Shown in pieces: positions 36,501 through 51,700 of a stretch of DNA of 64,000 nt. The stretch is taken from contig NC_054885.1 in NCBI RefSeq assembly GCF_018320785.1, positions 7,700,921 through 7,764,920 on the forward strand, read 5' to 3'. The number at the start of each line of letters is the position of its first letter. The stretch's first letter is position 1. A program made the position numbers and the translations under genes. This DNA is from Cheilinus undulatus (lineage: Eukaryota > Chordata > Actinopteri > Labriformes > Labridae). The notes beneath the pieces were generated by a model. That model was not told where the DNA came from. It did not search any database and saw only the letters and a program-made list of their open reading frames with translations.

Positions 36501-37196
36501 AGCGGTTAGGTTGCGCCTGATTTGCAAAGGCTGCCAGGGTTCAGGTCTGGCCTGTGGCTTCTTTCCCACATGTCCTCCCTCACTCTCTAATCCTCGTTTC
36601 CAACTCCATCCACTTTCTCCTTTCTGATAAATGCATAAAAAAATACATCTAAAATGGAGGTAGAAACTTTTTTGCATTCCTCTGTTGTTGAATGTCAAAC
36701 TGCTCTAGACTAAAGTACAATTTTGTGTTTTGACAGAGTGGTATCTCCGTTGGGTTCCAGCATGCTGAATTCACTATCTCGCTACAGCCGCTACATCTCC
36801 ATCCTCGACGCTGACCAGAAGACTTTACGCTGCCCGCCATACAGTGGCCAACTCCTTGCCAACATAGCCACCCATCGCACCTACATCCGCCGGGGCTCCA
36901 CCTACTTCCTTCACTTACAGAGCACGCTCTGTCGCCTCGCAGCCAAGGCCTTCCTGTTTACCTTCACCCACCACCTCCACCTTCCCGTCAGCTCCACAGA
37001 GACGCCTGAGGAGGTGGAGGCCCGCCGCCGCTGCTTCCTGCAGGATCAGCTGGGGCTGGGCGAGGAGGACAGCGAGATACTGCTCTACCTCAGCAAGCTC
37101 ATCACGCAGCAGTACCTACAGCCTGCCACTGGGGGCAGCGCAGCAGCAGCCTGCTTTAGTTTTAAATACACCACCAGCGTTTTATACAAAATCTGA
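30584..37196 (+). CDS. smcr8: Guanine nucleotide exchange protein SMCR8 (DENN protein)
   Basis: DENN-family partner of C9orf72 and WDR41. The complex acts at lysosomes and in autophagy, and has GAP activity toward small GTPases such as ARF and RAB8A/11A. Coding exons: 30584-31185, 32271-34031, 36737-37196; phases join to 940 aa (human 937). The start matches the human N-terminus MISAPDVVAFTKEEEY; an in-frame ATG 30 bp upstream is not expected. The longin/uDENN part includes DFILISEFSEQVGPQPLLTI and SLRIMSVDYQASFVGHPPGS. The arginine finger reported at human R147 corresponds to R145 in DLEARGFVRP. The middle (about 300-500) is acidic and Ser-rich with a DPDPE run, probably disordered. The C-terminal DENN part includes LSGRTLVVLGTDEGRVR, WKLIGLQR and SRYSRYISILD, ending SVLYKI as in human. 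Intron 1 is a minisatellite; intron 2 holds a SINE and the helicase-like repeat. A nearby poly(A) signal is not evident, so a long 3'UTR is likely. Confidence 0.96.
31190..32200 (+). repeat. Telomere-like, G-poor minisatellite in smcr8 intron 1
   Basis: Degenerate units of about 20-35 bp built from AACCCTAACC and CCAACATTTTTACTAA fill nearly the whole 1.09 kb intron. The plus strand has hardly any G, so the template strand is rich in GGGTTAGGTTGGG-type words. Units drift from end to end with no higher-order copy visible. Confidence 0.9.
35437..35740 (+). mobile_element. Non-autonomous repeat with helicase-like ORF piece, copy 2
   Basis: Starting ACCTTGCAAAGCAGATGGAT, this is the inverse of 11425-11670, including GGGGCAGTACTTTCGGGTGC and the open frame PVLSELDDISLLKEKQRTAV. 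It ends near 35740, so about half the length of copy 1 remains. It lies in smcr8 intron 2. Confidence 0.75.
36480..36650 (+). repeat. tRNA-derived SINE
   Basis: A-box-like TGGTCTAGCGG, a degraded B box GGTTCAGGTCTGG, the family body, and a tail GATAAATGCATAAAAAAATA. It ends about 90 bp upstream of the last smcr8 exon. Confidence 0.75.
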
Positions 37197-37838
37197 CACA
37201 CATTTAGACATCTTTGAACATTTAAAGAGCAAAGTGTGGCGATAATGAAGTTAAAAGGTCATTTTAGGTTAAATCTGAACTTTTTTCTTTCTTTTAAATC
37301 TCTGCCTTTCTGTCTTCTTCTCCAGTCTTGTTTTTCCCTTGATGGGAGGAAAAATGAGTCGGAGTGAGCTGTGAATGTCAGTGGATTACATGTGTCGACA
37401 CTCACAAACACACATATAAGAGACAAACAGGGGAGCCTTTTTGTCCTTGGAGTTACTTGTGTGTTTTTCTCATTTATGGATAAATATGACCTGTTTATGG
37501 ACAGGCTCTGCCTCCTCGAAACACACTTCATCTTCTAAAGCTCAATCCAACATGGCCGTCTGTCTGTTTCAAAGTGCTGTCAGATAATCGATTGAAATCA
37601 CTGAGCAGTTTTTTAATATAATTTTTAGTTTTGTTTTTCATATATGCTGACATTTTCTGCCAGTTAGAACAGAGATTTAGTGAAACCTCATCAGACTGAT
37701 TTTCTGTTACAGCTGATTTTTTAATGACATTTCCCTCTTTAAACTTCTAAAGGCCAAACATATGTGAGTTATCTCCTGTTCTTCTTAACTTGCTCGCACT
37801 TTCAGTATTTTGTTGTTGTTCATTCCTGCAGTAACATA

Positions 37839-39217
37839 CGGTGCTTTCAAAAAAGTATTCAGACCCCCTTCAGTTTTTCAACAATATTGTTATGTTGCAG
37901 CCTGATGCTACAGTTGAAAAAAATCACTTTTATTCTCATTAATCTACACTTAGTACTCCATAATGACAAAGAATTTTAGAAGTTTTTGCAAATGTAATAA
38001 AAACAAAAAACTGAAGTATCCCATTGACATACCATTTGCAAAAACACTTGAAATGAAGCTCAGGTTCCTCCCATTTCTCTTGATCTTTGCTGAGATGTTT
38101 CTACCCCTTGACTGGAGTCCACCTGTGGTATATTATATTGACTGGACATGAATTGGAAAGGCACACTCCTCTCTATATAAGGCCTCACAGCTGCATACTA
38201 GAGCAAAACCCAAGCCATGAGGTCAAAGGAACTGCCTGCAGAGTTTAGAGGCAGGACTGTTGCAAGACCTGTGAGAGACTATAAAAAAATTCTGCTGCAC
38301 TGAAGGTTCCCATGAGCACAGAGGCCTCCATAATTCTCCAGTGGAAGAGGTTTGGTACAACCAGTACCTGGTCACCCAGCCAAACTGAGCAATGGAAGGA
38401 GAAGTGCCTTAGTAATAGAGATGACAAAGAACCTGATGGTCACTGAGTTAGCTCCAGAGATCCGATGTGGAGATGGGACAAAGTGAAGGAAGGACGACCA
38501 TGACTGCAGCCCTCCACTGAGCAGGACTTCCTGCAGAGTAGCTAGATGGAAGTCTCTCCTCAGTGCAAAACACAATTGAATTTGCAAAAAAACACCTGAA
38601 GGACTCTCAGGCAGTCAGAACATGATAATCTGGTCTGATGAAACCAAGATTGAAATGTTTGGCCTCAGTTCTAAACATGATGTCTGGACGAACCATCCAA
38701 TACCATTCTAACAGTGAAGCATGGTGGTGGCAGCATCATGCTGTGGGGTGTTTTTTAGTAGCATGGTCTTGGAGATTGGTCAGGGTTGATGGAAAGCTGA
38801 ATGGGCTGAAGTACAGACATGTCCTTGAAGAAGACCTGATCCACAGTCTTGGCTGAAGGTTCAGTGACCCCAAGCACACAGCCAAGATAACACAGGAGTG
38901 GCTTAGCAGCTCTGTGAATGTCCTAGAGGGGCCCAGCTAGAGCCCGGACTTGAACCCTATCGAACATCTCTGGAGAGACCTGAAAATGGCTGTCCACTGA
39001 CAGTCCCCATTCAACCTGACTAAGCTTGAGAGGATTTGGAAAGAAGGATTTTCATAAATTTGTAAAAACCTCTCAAATTCTGTTTTCACTTTGTCATTAT
39101 GGGGTACTGAGCGTAGATTAATGAGAATTAAAAAGAATTTAAACAACTGTAGCATCAGACTGCAACATAAAAAACAGAAAAAAGCGAATGAGGTCTGAAT
39201 ACTTCCTAAAAGCACTG
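37839..39217 (+). mobile_element. Tc1/mariner-type transposon, full length but broken
   Basis: A TA on each side (37837-37838 and 39218-39219) flanks inverted ends CGGTGCTTTCAAAAAAGTAT and, from the right, CAGTGCTTTTAGGAAGTATT. It is 1379 bp. The plus-strand transposase is recognisable (TGGTCTGATGAAACCAAGAT, then CATGGTGGTGGCAGCATCAT) but interrupted many times. It belongs to the same broad group as 49364-50706. Confidence 0.9.
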
Positions 39218-39724
39218 TACGTGTTTCCAAATAGACTCAGCGTTTGATTTTAACAGACCTGATTGTTCAAACATTCCCAGAGGCTGCTTCAGGTTGTGTT
39301 GCATGAGAAAGTGTCTTTGTTGTGTGATTTAACGTCCACTTTTGTTGGTGTTGCATGTCCTGAAAACTAACAATCACTCCATGTTGGGCCAAATTCAGTC
39401 ACATATGAAGTACTGAGAGTGTTTTAAGGGTGGAACTCACTGCAAAGAGATGCATTCTAAGCTATTTAACCCTGATGTGTTCAATATGACTATTGTGTCA
39501 CATCTGTGTGTGTTACTGCTGTATGAGTGTTGTGTTAGCATGAGAATGTCTCGTGTCAGAGTTGGTCAGTGTTTTTTAAATCTTTGATGTGGATGATAGA
39601 CTGTTTGGTGAGATGTTGCTGAGGTTGTGTCGCTTATGCTGGCCACACACTAGATGATTTTTAAATCTGAACTGATTTCAACATCATGGGAGGCCGCAGA
39701 CATGAGGACAGTTTCAGACGATTT

Positions 39725-40560
39725 TTAGCATTATGACGACCTAGCGAAAAAAATTAGCCCCCTGGGGGATTCTGGAGCTGTGCGGGATATTACATTGGCT
39801 CATCCTGCTGATGTCTGCCCTATATCCTGGTACAAAGAGTCCTGTGAAATGTGGTGGCTCCAACTCTGACTTCTTCTGAGTTGATTCTTGGACGAGGCGG
39901 GGTTGCGTTTTAGCCCCCACGCTCTTCAGTACCTGTATGGACTGGGAAACGGGGCGGGTATAGGGGTATATGTGAAGTGTCATTTGGTGATGCCCATATC
40001 TGGACTTTGCTGATGATGCTGGGATCCTTGCAGGGACTGTAGATCCTTGCGGGGGCTTCTAACTTGCTGGTGTAAGTGTGGAGAATGCATGTCTCCTGGG
40101 CAAAAAAACAAAGAGGGATGCCTTGGATGATGCCATCGAATCTGCATCAATGAACAGTGAGCACATGGAAGCTGTGGCGCAGTTCACCTTCCCTTGCAGC
40201 GTAATCCACTGATCCACTCCTGGTATCTTGAACGTCAGAGTCTTTCGGTCCTTGGCCCTCCAGGTCTTACTGTACCCTTGTGAAGCATGGATGCTGACTG
40301 ATGGCCAAAGGCACCGATTAAATTCCTTTGTGATGACTTCTCTTTGGTATTGTTAGCAAGACCGCTGTCTAATGCTGACTAAGAAATGGCGCCTACATTT
40401 ACGCCACTTTCAGCCAGTTGCGAGGAGTCTGTTTAAGCCAAAAATGCCAGGGCCAAATTTTCTTCCCAGTCCAGCCCTGGCTGCAAAGATATGCATCATC
40501 AGGTTGGTGACGCCACCTTGTCAGCTACACCTTTGGAGGTATTCCATCGTAGGCTGCCAG
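39725..40560 (+). mobile_element. RTE/Rex3-like LINE reverse transcriptase fragment
   Basis: The plus strand reads RRGCVLAPTLFSTCMDW and then, in the same domain order, DFADDAGILA with the FADD polymerase motif, followed by RVFRSLALQVLLYPCEAWML. These are the standard landmarks of RTE-clade reverse transcriptase. The frame is broken and both ends are missing. Confidence 0.8.
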
Positions 40561-40856
40561 GCCTCAAATCATAAATAAAACACATTTGATAGTTTTGATT
40601 CATCATCAAGGAGGCTCTGACTCAGTCTGGGGGAGTGAAATAATCATATCAACACCTCAGACTTGAGGATTATTTGGACCAGTGGTTCTAAAATGATGTG
40701 GCAAGGCGAGGCAAGTCTTTGTGTGTTGTGGGAAATAGTACAACTACATTATAACAAGAGTATACAACAAATTAAGCTACTGTAACACATTTTAAAAAGG
40801 CTATTTTGTATAGATAAGGTGTGCCTTTAGGTTTTAGCTTGATCTTAGGTGTTCCT

Positions 40857-41448
40857 TGACTAATTTGGGCCTTGTCCACAAGAAGACGAAAATGATATAT
40901 TTCCGTTTCATTTTAAAAACATTTTCTGTAAACGGGATCGTTTCAGGAAATGTCCACGTAAGCATGGAACCACTGAAAACGTTGTAGTAAGAGGCGCTGT
41001 AACGCTGCCATGGAAATGCACCAAAAAGAGAGAAGAAGATTACGGAGCATGCGTATGAAGCAGCTGTTTTCCATGACCATTTGTTGTTCATGGTGGTGGT
41101 AAACAAACATCAGATTTTGCTGTAAAAGCCAAAATAAGCTCAGTAGCTTCAGCAGCACGAACACAGCCCTGTAATCCGCCATTGTTGTTTTGGTTTGACC
41201 CACACATGCGACGTAAGTGGGCTATGCTTTGTATGACGTAATCGTTTCAGGAAAGATGTGGTTGGCCGTCCACACGGAGACGAAACAGTAGGTGTATACA
41301 GATTTTTCCACTCTGGGACCCAGTTAAAAAGTGGCATTTACAGCCTCCCAAAACGCCGGTTTCCATGTGGATGAAACACAGATATGACAAAATACTTCTG
41401 CGTGTGCTCCTGATTTAGTCTCTGTGTGGACGGGGCTTTGGGCTGACT
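40857..41448. mobile_element. MITE with GCCCCGTCCACA-type ends
   Basis: It starts GGGCCTTGTCCACAAGAAGAC and ends, inverted, AGCCCCGTCCACACAGAGAC. About 590 bp. The inner word GTTTCAGGAAA occurs in both halves. It is nested in 39638-41560. I recognise it only as a common fish non-autonomous type. Confidence 0.65.
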
Positions 41449-42274
41449 CGTACAAATAAGTCATGACTAGCCTCAAATCTGATCACTTCACTCTAAGGAG
41501 GGAGGGGAGGGCCAATCAGGCCTAAAATCGGGCTTAAAATCATCTCATGTGTGGCCAGGCTAAGGCTGTGTTGTGTTTGTAGAGATTTTACTATTGGAAA
41601 AAAATGTACTTCCTGTGCCATCAAAGTAAAACTCTAAACTGTTCTCTTAATTTGAAATGTTGCCTTTAATTTATTTATTCCTCAGCATTCTTTCTGAATG
41701 TGTTTGGTTAACAAAATCCAATTGTCTGTATTTATTACTTTGATGCTAAACTTTGATTATGATCCTTTTTCGTAGATAAACAGATTTGGAAATCTTTGAT
41801 TTTATGTTCTGTCGATGACACTGAGAGTGTTGAAGTATTTTCGATCTGACATTTCCAACACTGACATAGTTTCAGTGGTTGAGCTTTTATTTTCTATCGC
41901 GGATGGTAACGTGACTGCATGGTCAGACTTTTATTGTGAAAGGTAAAACATTGTGCCTATTGTGTTTTTTCCACGAGCTTGTTTATATTTTTTACTGCTT
42001 GAAGAAAGTTTTTTTGATGTTACAGAAACTTTTCTAAATTTTCCCCAACGCAAAAAGATGAATGTAGTCTGAAAAGCCATAAAACAGAGCTAACATGTCA
42101 CAGTGTGCATTTGTGCTAACATTTGGTCACACATCGAGCTAACACGTTGTGCTAGTGTACTGTCACACAGCGTGCTAACACGGCCACAGTATTGTTGTGT
42201 TGCCATATCATTTCTGCCTTTTGTACATCACCAAGAGGGGGCGCTGTGCTCTGTACGACGGCCTTGTTGATTTG

Positions 42275-42280
42275 AATAAA
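42275..42280 (+). terminator. smcr8: Candidate smcr8 poly(A) signal
   Basis: AATAAA followed within 30 bp by a GT-rich stretch (GTTGTGAATGTCCTGAGTCT). It is the best plus-strand signal before the converging bud31 gene. Confidence 0.5.
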
Positions 42281-42779
42281 GCACGTTGTGAATGTCCTGA
42301 GTCTGTTTGGTTATGTTGATCATATTTAATCATTAATCACTCTAATTTCTAGCATGGGGTTAATGCTGGATTCAGGTTTAAGAAACTGGAGCAGACAGAG
42401 CGATGCTACATGTAGCTCAGCTTTAAACATCAGTACAGACTCAAGTGTGAGTATGAGAGGGAGTGTATGTTTCAGCAGTGACATTTGTGTTAGTGTATAC
42501 AGTGTCATGAATAATAAATGCTTCTCTGTAAAATCCTTTAATCAGCCATCAGCCATTTTCAGACACAGAGTAACTGAAGAACAACGAGAGAATGAAATTA
42601 AAGCACCTAGTTTTACTTAATTTTTTTTCTAATAAACCATAATAACACTGTAGCCTCCTAAGACCCTGTATGCACATGTGAGGAAATCACCATTTTGGTT
42701 CTTCTTCGGCACAGTAAAAATTCCTGCTATTAGACTTTTTTAAACAATTGTCTCAACAGCCAGTGAGGTTGAAGTAATT

Positions 42780-44180
42780 TGCATGATTTGTTTGGAGAAT
42801 TTGCGATGAAATTTTCATGTAAATTTCAGGAAATTTGTTTGGAAATTTTCAAGTATTTTCATGAAAATTTGGAGGGTATGTTTGTATCTCTGAGTTTCAA
42901 TTTGGGAAATTTTGCTTTGAATTTTTTTTTTTGGCACTTTCGCTGGAATTTAGGAAATACTTAGGGAAATTTATTTGGAAAATTTTAGGTGTTTTCATGG
43001 AAATTTAAAGATTTTTTGTAAAATTGGGGGAATTGGATGGAGGGGTTGTTCTCTGAAGTTTACAAGAATTTCACAGAAGTTTTCAGGGAACTTGGGGAAT
43101 GTATTTGTAAATTTTGGGTCAGTTTGCTTAAATGTATCAGGGATTTTCATGGAATTTTTTGGGAAGAAAACTTATTGTAATGTTTCAGCTTTATGACGAA
43201 GTTTCACTGCAACATTTAGAGGGTTCTTTCAATGGGATATTTCAAAAATGTGCTCAAGAATGTTCACAGAAATTTAATGGATTTTTTTACAGTTGGGAAA
43301 TTTTGATTGAAAGTTTTATAAGTATATTCATGGAATTTTTATGGATTATTTTTATCTTTTAGAAAGTCAAAGTTTTTGGGAAATTTTTCTTTGAATTTCT
43401 TTTAGGCACTTTCGCTGGCATTCATAAAATGCGTGAGGGAATTTGGAAAATTTTAGGCATTTCATGGAAATTTGGGAAATTGGATTGTGGTGTCCTTTCA
43501 AGTTTTCAAAAATTTTCATGGACATTTCAGGGAATTTTTCTGAAAGTTTAGGGAATGTATTTGGGGGAAATTGATAAGAAACCAATAAGATATTCCTTTA
43601 TTGGTCCCACAAGGGGAGATTTCAAAATCAGTAGTAATAAACTGAATTTTGCTTTAACTCTTTCAGGAATTAACATGGAATTTTTGGGGACATTTTTATT
43701 TGAATGTTTTGGCTTGATGATGAAATTTCACCATTACATTTGGGTAATATTTTGAAATTTTGGGGTCCTTTCAATGGGATACTTTAAAAATATGTACAAG
43801 AATGTTCACTAACATTTCCTGACATTTGGGAAATTTTGATAATAAGATTTTAAGTATTTTCATGGAAATTTGGGGATATATTTTTACCTTTTGGAGTCAT
43901 TCTAAACTTTGGGGATTTGGGAAATGGGATTGGGGTGTCTTGAATTTTTCAAGATTTTTATGAAAAATTCAAGGAATTTTTCTGGGAGTTTAGGGAATTT
44001 ATTTATAATTTTAATACACTTTAGGTGAAATTTGCTCAATATTTTTCAGGAATTAACATGGAATTTTGAGGGGAAATTTTTATTGGATAGTTTCAGTTTT
44101 ATGCTGAAGTTTCATCCAAATGTTTGGGGAATATTTAAAGAAATGTTTGGGTACTTTAACTTATTTAATATTTTGTGGGT
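42780..44180. repeat. Degenerate GGAAATTTT-type repeat array
   Basis: About 1.4 kb of diverged units centred on TTTTCATGGAAATTTGGG and TTTCAGGGAATTTTT. It fills most of the gap between the smcr8 and bud31 poly(A) signals. A shorter reverse-strand relative is at 55960-56165 in shmt1 intron 1. Confidence 0.85.
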
Positions 44181-44314
44181 CCGTAGATAGCCCAGATACC
44201 TAAATAAACATGCAAAATTACTAAGAAGTGGATTTTTCTTCATAGGGTTTAAAAAAGATAAAACATTGTAATCAAACTATACAAAAAGTGAGACAAGACA
44301 TAGATCACAAATGT

Positions 44315-44320
44315 TTTATT
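44315..44320 (-). terminator. bud31: bud31 poly(A) signal
   Basis: TTTATT on the plus strand is AATAAA on the gene strand, about 390 bp beyond the bud31 stop codon. Confidence 0.6.
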
Positions 44321-44708
44321 CAAAATCAAACTACAAGAAAAACAATGAACAAGCTCAAATGTTAAACAGAAGTCACGTTTCTCACAGCCCTTTGAATATG
44401 AAGACATCAGAATTTAAAATGAGGCAAGTTTAATAAAGGCCTGCTGATCAGAGGCTAGTCTACATTAACACAATAGAAAACAAAATTTAAACAATGATAA
44501 GAAATAAAAAAAATGGCCCCTCTCTGTAAATCTTGCTGTGGTTAACGTTAACTACTGTCCAAGCTCCGGGGAAGATCAGCTGACGATGAGGAGGATCAAG
44601 ATCAATCTGTTTTCTTTTCAGCTTGTTTGTCTGTGATGACTGAAGTAAGACAGAGCAGCTGGGATGTTTTTAGAGAAGACGGATGTGAAAGGTAGAGCTG
44701 AGCAGGAG

Positions 44709-48068
<3,360 letters not shown>

Positions 48069-48748
48069 CTTCAACCTACAATATATAAATACTTAAAAAC
48101 TTAAATACTCGAGAAAAATATGGATATTAACTACGAAAAATTAAACTAAAACAACAGCTGCTTTCCTGACGATGTATTCTATCCGTTTGAGGCGCGAGAG
48201 TTTGACGTCACCAACGATGGTCCATCTGCTCTTCTTGGCTCCAGATGACGTCAACACCCAAAATAAACATACTTAATCATTTCGGTTTTAACAACTTTAT
48301 AAATGTCAGTTTAGACTGAAACTGTCCAAACTTTAAATCTGACCTCTATTTATCTCAGTATAAAGATGTTTGGTGATGTCATATCAAAATAAAACTCTTT
48401 CAGTAGGTTCTGTCTTATTGCATCACTCTAGCACATCGGCAATCTGCCTCAAAATTAATAAAATAATTTTACTAATTTGACTTTATAAAACTCTTTTTAT
48501 ATAAAGGCTGTCAGTATCAGATAAAACACACTAGTCATAATTGATTTAAATTATAAGTTGTTTTTACAGTAAATAAAATATTAATTGTTGTTTTTATTTT
48601 TCCTCAGGCACGTGTTTGGACAGCCGCAGTGTTACTCATCCTGACTGTGAGGCTAGCAGCTGTTCGCTCGTGTTGCTGCCCTAACTCACCTGTTTCATGT
48701 CAGCAGTCACCTGTCAGGTAGTTTTTTAATAACACACCGGTCTGCAAG
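48069..48748. promoter_or_regulatory. Divergent bud31 / pdap1 promoter
   Basis: 680 bp separate the two start codons. Two perfect CRE palindromes TGACGTCA (48203-48210 and 48246-48253) lie 43 bp apart on the bud31 side. They fit CREB/ATF control of bud31 or of both genes. No TATA box stands out. Confidence 0.6.
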
Positions 48749-51700
48749 ATGCCAAAAGGAGGTAAGGGAACGGAAAGTTACTTTAATGATAAATTGAAAT
48801 ATTTTAATTGTAGTTCAGCTGTTAGCCGCTGTTAGCATCACGATGCACTGCCCAGTATTCTACAACACTACATGGTTTATATAGAAATATTTAAACAGCT
48901 GTACCATAGACACGATTATAGTGGTATATTTACGCCTTCCAGAGATAGTTTAATACGTCATATTCTGTATATAAATATACTCAACACCCCTGTGTTTATA
49001 TATAGACAGAGATAATGTTACTTTAATAAACTGATTTTTATTTTTTTCTTAACATTCACACAATCTTATAAACAGCGCGTTTATTTAATCCCTGTCACTC
49101 CTGTGTATCAGCTGCTCCTCTCTTTTATTCTAAGCTTTTTGTCTCACCTGCTCTGTTGTTGTTGACCTGTGACGTCATTGTCTCAGGTAGGAAAAGCGGG
49201 CATAAAGGTCGTATGCGGACCTACACCAGTCCAGAGGAGATCGACGCACAGATGAAGGAAGAGAAGGAGAGAAAGAAGGTCTATCACCAAAAAAAGAGTT
49301 TTTTTCACTCACTTTTGTTGTTGTAAATCAGCTATGTATTTTCAAAGGCTATATATAGTCAATTGCATTCAGAAAGTATTTAGACCCCATTCATTTATGT
49401 TTAGATTTTGTTTTGTTAATTTGAAAATTGATTAAAAAGAAAAAAACTGACATATCACATTGACATAGGTATTCAGACCCTTTATTCAGTGCTTAGCTGA
49501 AGCACTTTTTGCATCAACTACAGCCTCGAGTCTTTTTGAATATGACACAACAAGCTTTGCTTATTCGTTTTGCGGAATTTTCTACCATTATCCTTTGCAA
49601 ATCCTCTCAAGCTCAGTCAAACTGGGTGGGAACTGTGGACAGACATTGATAGGGTTCGAGTCAGGACCCTGGCTGGACCACTCCACAACATTCACAGTTG
49701 TCCCTAAGCCATTCCTGTGTTGTCTTGGCTGTGTGCTTAGGGTCACTGTCATGTCAGCCAGTCTGAGGTCCTGAGTGCTGCATCATAGGTTTTCATTCAG
49801 GATATCTCTGTACTCCATTTAGCTTTGCCCTGCTGAAAAAGTACCCCCACAGCATGATGCTGCCACCACCATGCTTCACTGTTGGGTCGGTGTTGTGCAG
49901 GTGTCAAGCAGTGCCTGGTTTCCTCTTAACATAGTGTTTAGAATTGAGGCTGAACAGTTTAATCTTGGTTTCATCAGACCAGAGAATCGTGTTTATCACT
50001 GCCTGAGAGTCCTTCGGGTGTTTTGTTGCAATCTCCAAGCAGGCTCTCATGTGTTTTGCCACTCTGCCATAAAGCTCCAATTGCTGGAGCACTGCAGTGA
50101 TGTTTGTCCTTCTGGAACTTTGTCCAACATTGGAGCCCAGTCAGAGTGACCACTGGGTTCTTGGTCATCTTCTCCCATGATTGCTCAGCTGTGCTCGGCA
50201 ACCAGCTCTTAGAAGAGTCCTGGTTGTTCCAAACCTCTTCCATTTGAGAATTATGGAGGCCAGTGCACTCTTGGGAACCTTCAGTGCTACAGAAATGTTC
50301 TGTAGCCTTCCCCAGATCAATCCTGTCTCTGAGCTCTGCAGCTCTGCAGTTCCTTTGAACTCATGGCTTATTTTTGTGCTCTGATATGCATTGTCATCTG
50401 TGAGGCCTTCTATAAAGAGGAGTGTGCCTTAGAATCATGTCCCATTAGTTTGATTTACAATAGGTGGACCTGAGCTACATTTGAAGTGTTGTTGCAACGA
50501 GTCTGAATACTGATGTCAGTGTGATACTTCATTTTTTTCATGAATTTGCAAAAATGTCAAAAATTCTGTTTTCACTTTGTCATGATAGAATAGTGTGTGT
50601 AGATTCATGAGAGGGAAAAATTAATTTTGACGATTGTAGCATCAGGATGCAATATAAGAAAATTTTAAAAAAGTGAAGGGGGTCTTAATACTTTCTGAAT
50701 GCTTTGTTTATTTGCTGTTATATTTATTGATATTCAGAATTTCCTTTATTATACCTTTTAGATCATCTGGAAGAAGTCATAATTCTAATTTCAGTCAAAC
50801 TGTTGAAACTCTCTTAATATTTTAGTTTAATTACTCCTCTGTGTTTGTCTGGCCAAACATTTTAGTTTAATGCTCCCTCTGTTTGTTTGGTTTGATATTT
50901 TTATTTTAATTCTCCTCCCGTATTTGTCTGTTTTTCTGACTTGCAGCATGAGGAGGAGGAAGAGGCAGGAGCAGGTCTTTCTGACCCATCAGAGGAGAAA
51001 CTTCCAGCGTCAGGATCAGAGGACAGTGACGATGAAAACTCCTCAGTAATAATAAAATATTTCTCTCCTTACATCTGGAATAATTCACAAACTTTCATGT
51101 TTATTTTTAAGATTATAAGCTGCTGTGCAATGTTTTTTTTCTGATTAGTAGTTTATCATGAACACAGTTAAGCTGTTGTTTCAGAGTGTACTGTTTCATT
51201 TTTATTCTGTTAATTGATTTTATTCTGTATGATCTTTTTTAATGAATCTGGTTTTTGTCTGCAGAGGAGGAGAGCGGGCGTAGAGGGTTTGATAGAAATC
51301 GAGAATCCCAACAGAATCGCTCAGAAGTCAAAGAAAGTGACGCAGATTGAGATTGACGAGCCAAAGCAGTTATCGAGGAGAGAAAGGTGTGTGATAGAGC
51401 GTTAAATTTGACAGCTATTTTTAATTTTAGTCCCTTAGTCTTTAGATGAAATGTCTTTTAATTTTAGTCACAATTGAGTAATTTCTTCATCTTAGTCTAG
51501 TCTAGTTAGTCTAGTTTTAGTCGACAAAAACTCAAAAACATTTTAGTCTAGTTTTAGTCGATAAAAAGTCCTCACATTTTAGTCTTTACTTTTAGTCCAA
51601 GCATTTATTTTCTTGCCTATATCTTTACCGTCATAGTAGTGTGTTCTCTGCACTCTGCCAAACCTAGGGTCCCTGCTCTCTACAGCTGAGAGACAAAATA

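Larger units (their letters stand above)
39638..41560. mobile_element. DNA transposon with other elements nested inside
   Basis: The left end CTGGCCACACACTAGATGAT and the right end, read inverted, CCTGGCCACACATGAGATGA match as inverted repeats. Between them lie an RTE-type LINE piece (39725-40560) and a second inverted-repeat MITE (40857-41448), so the outer element is the oldest. No exact target-site duplication was visible. Confidence 0.65.
37197..42300 (+). other. smcr8: Probable smcr8 3'UTR, transposon-rich
   Basis: After the stop codon the first convincing poly(A) signal on this strand is at 42275. If used, the 3'UTR would be about 5.1 kb. It contains the Tc1 element at 37839-39217 and the nested complex at 39638-41560. 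The unique-looking part 41580-42270 holds short repeats of a CACACA/GCTAACAC type. An earlier weak signal (ATAAATAAAA near 40573) lies inside repeat DNA. No other coding exon was seen. Confidence 0.5.
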
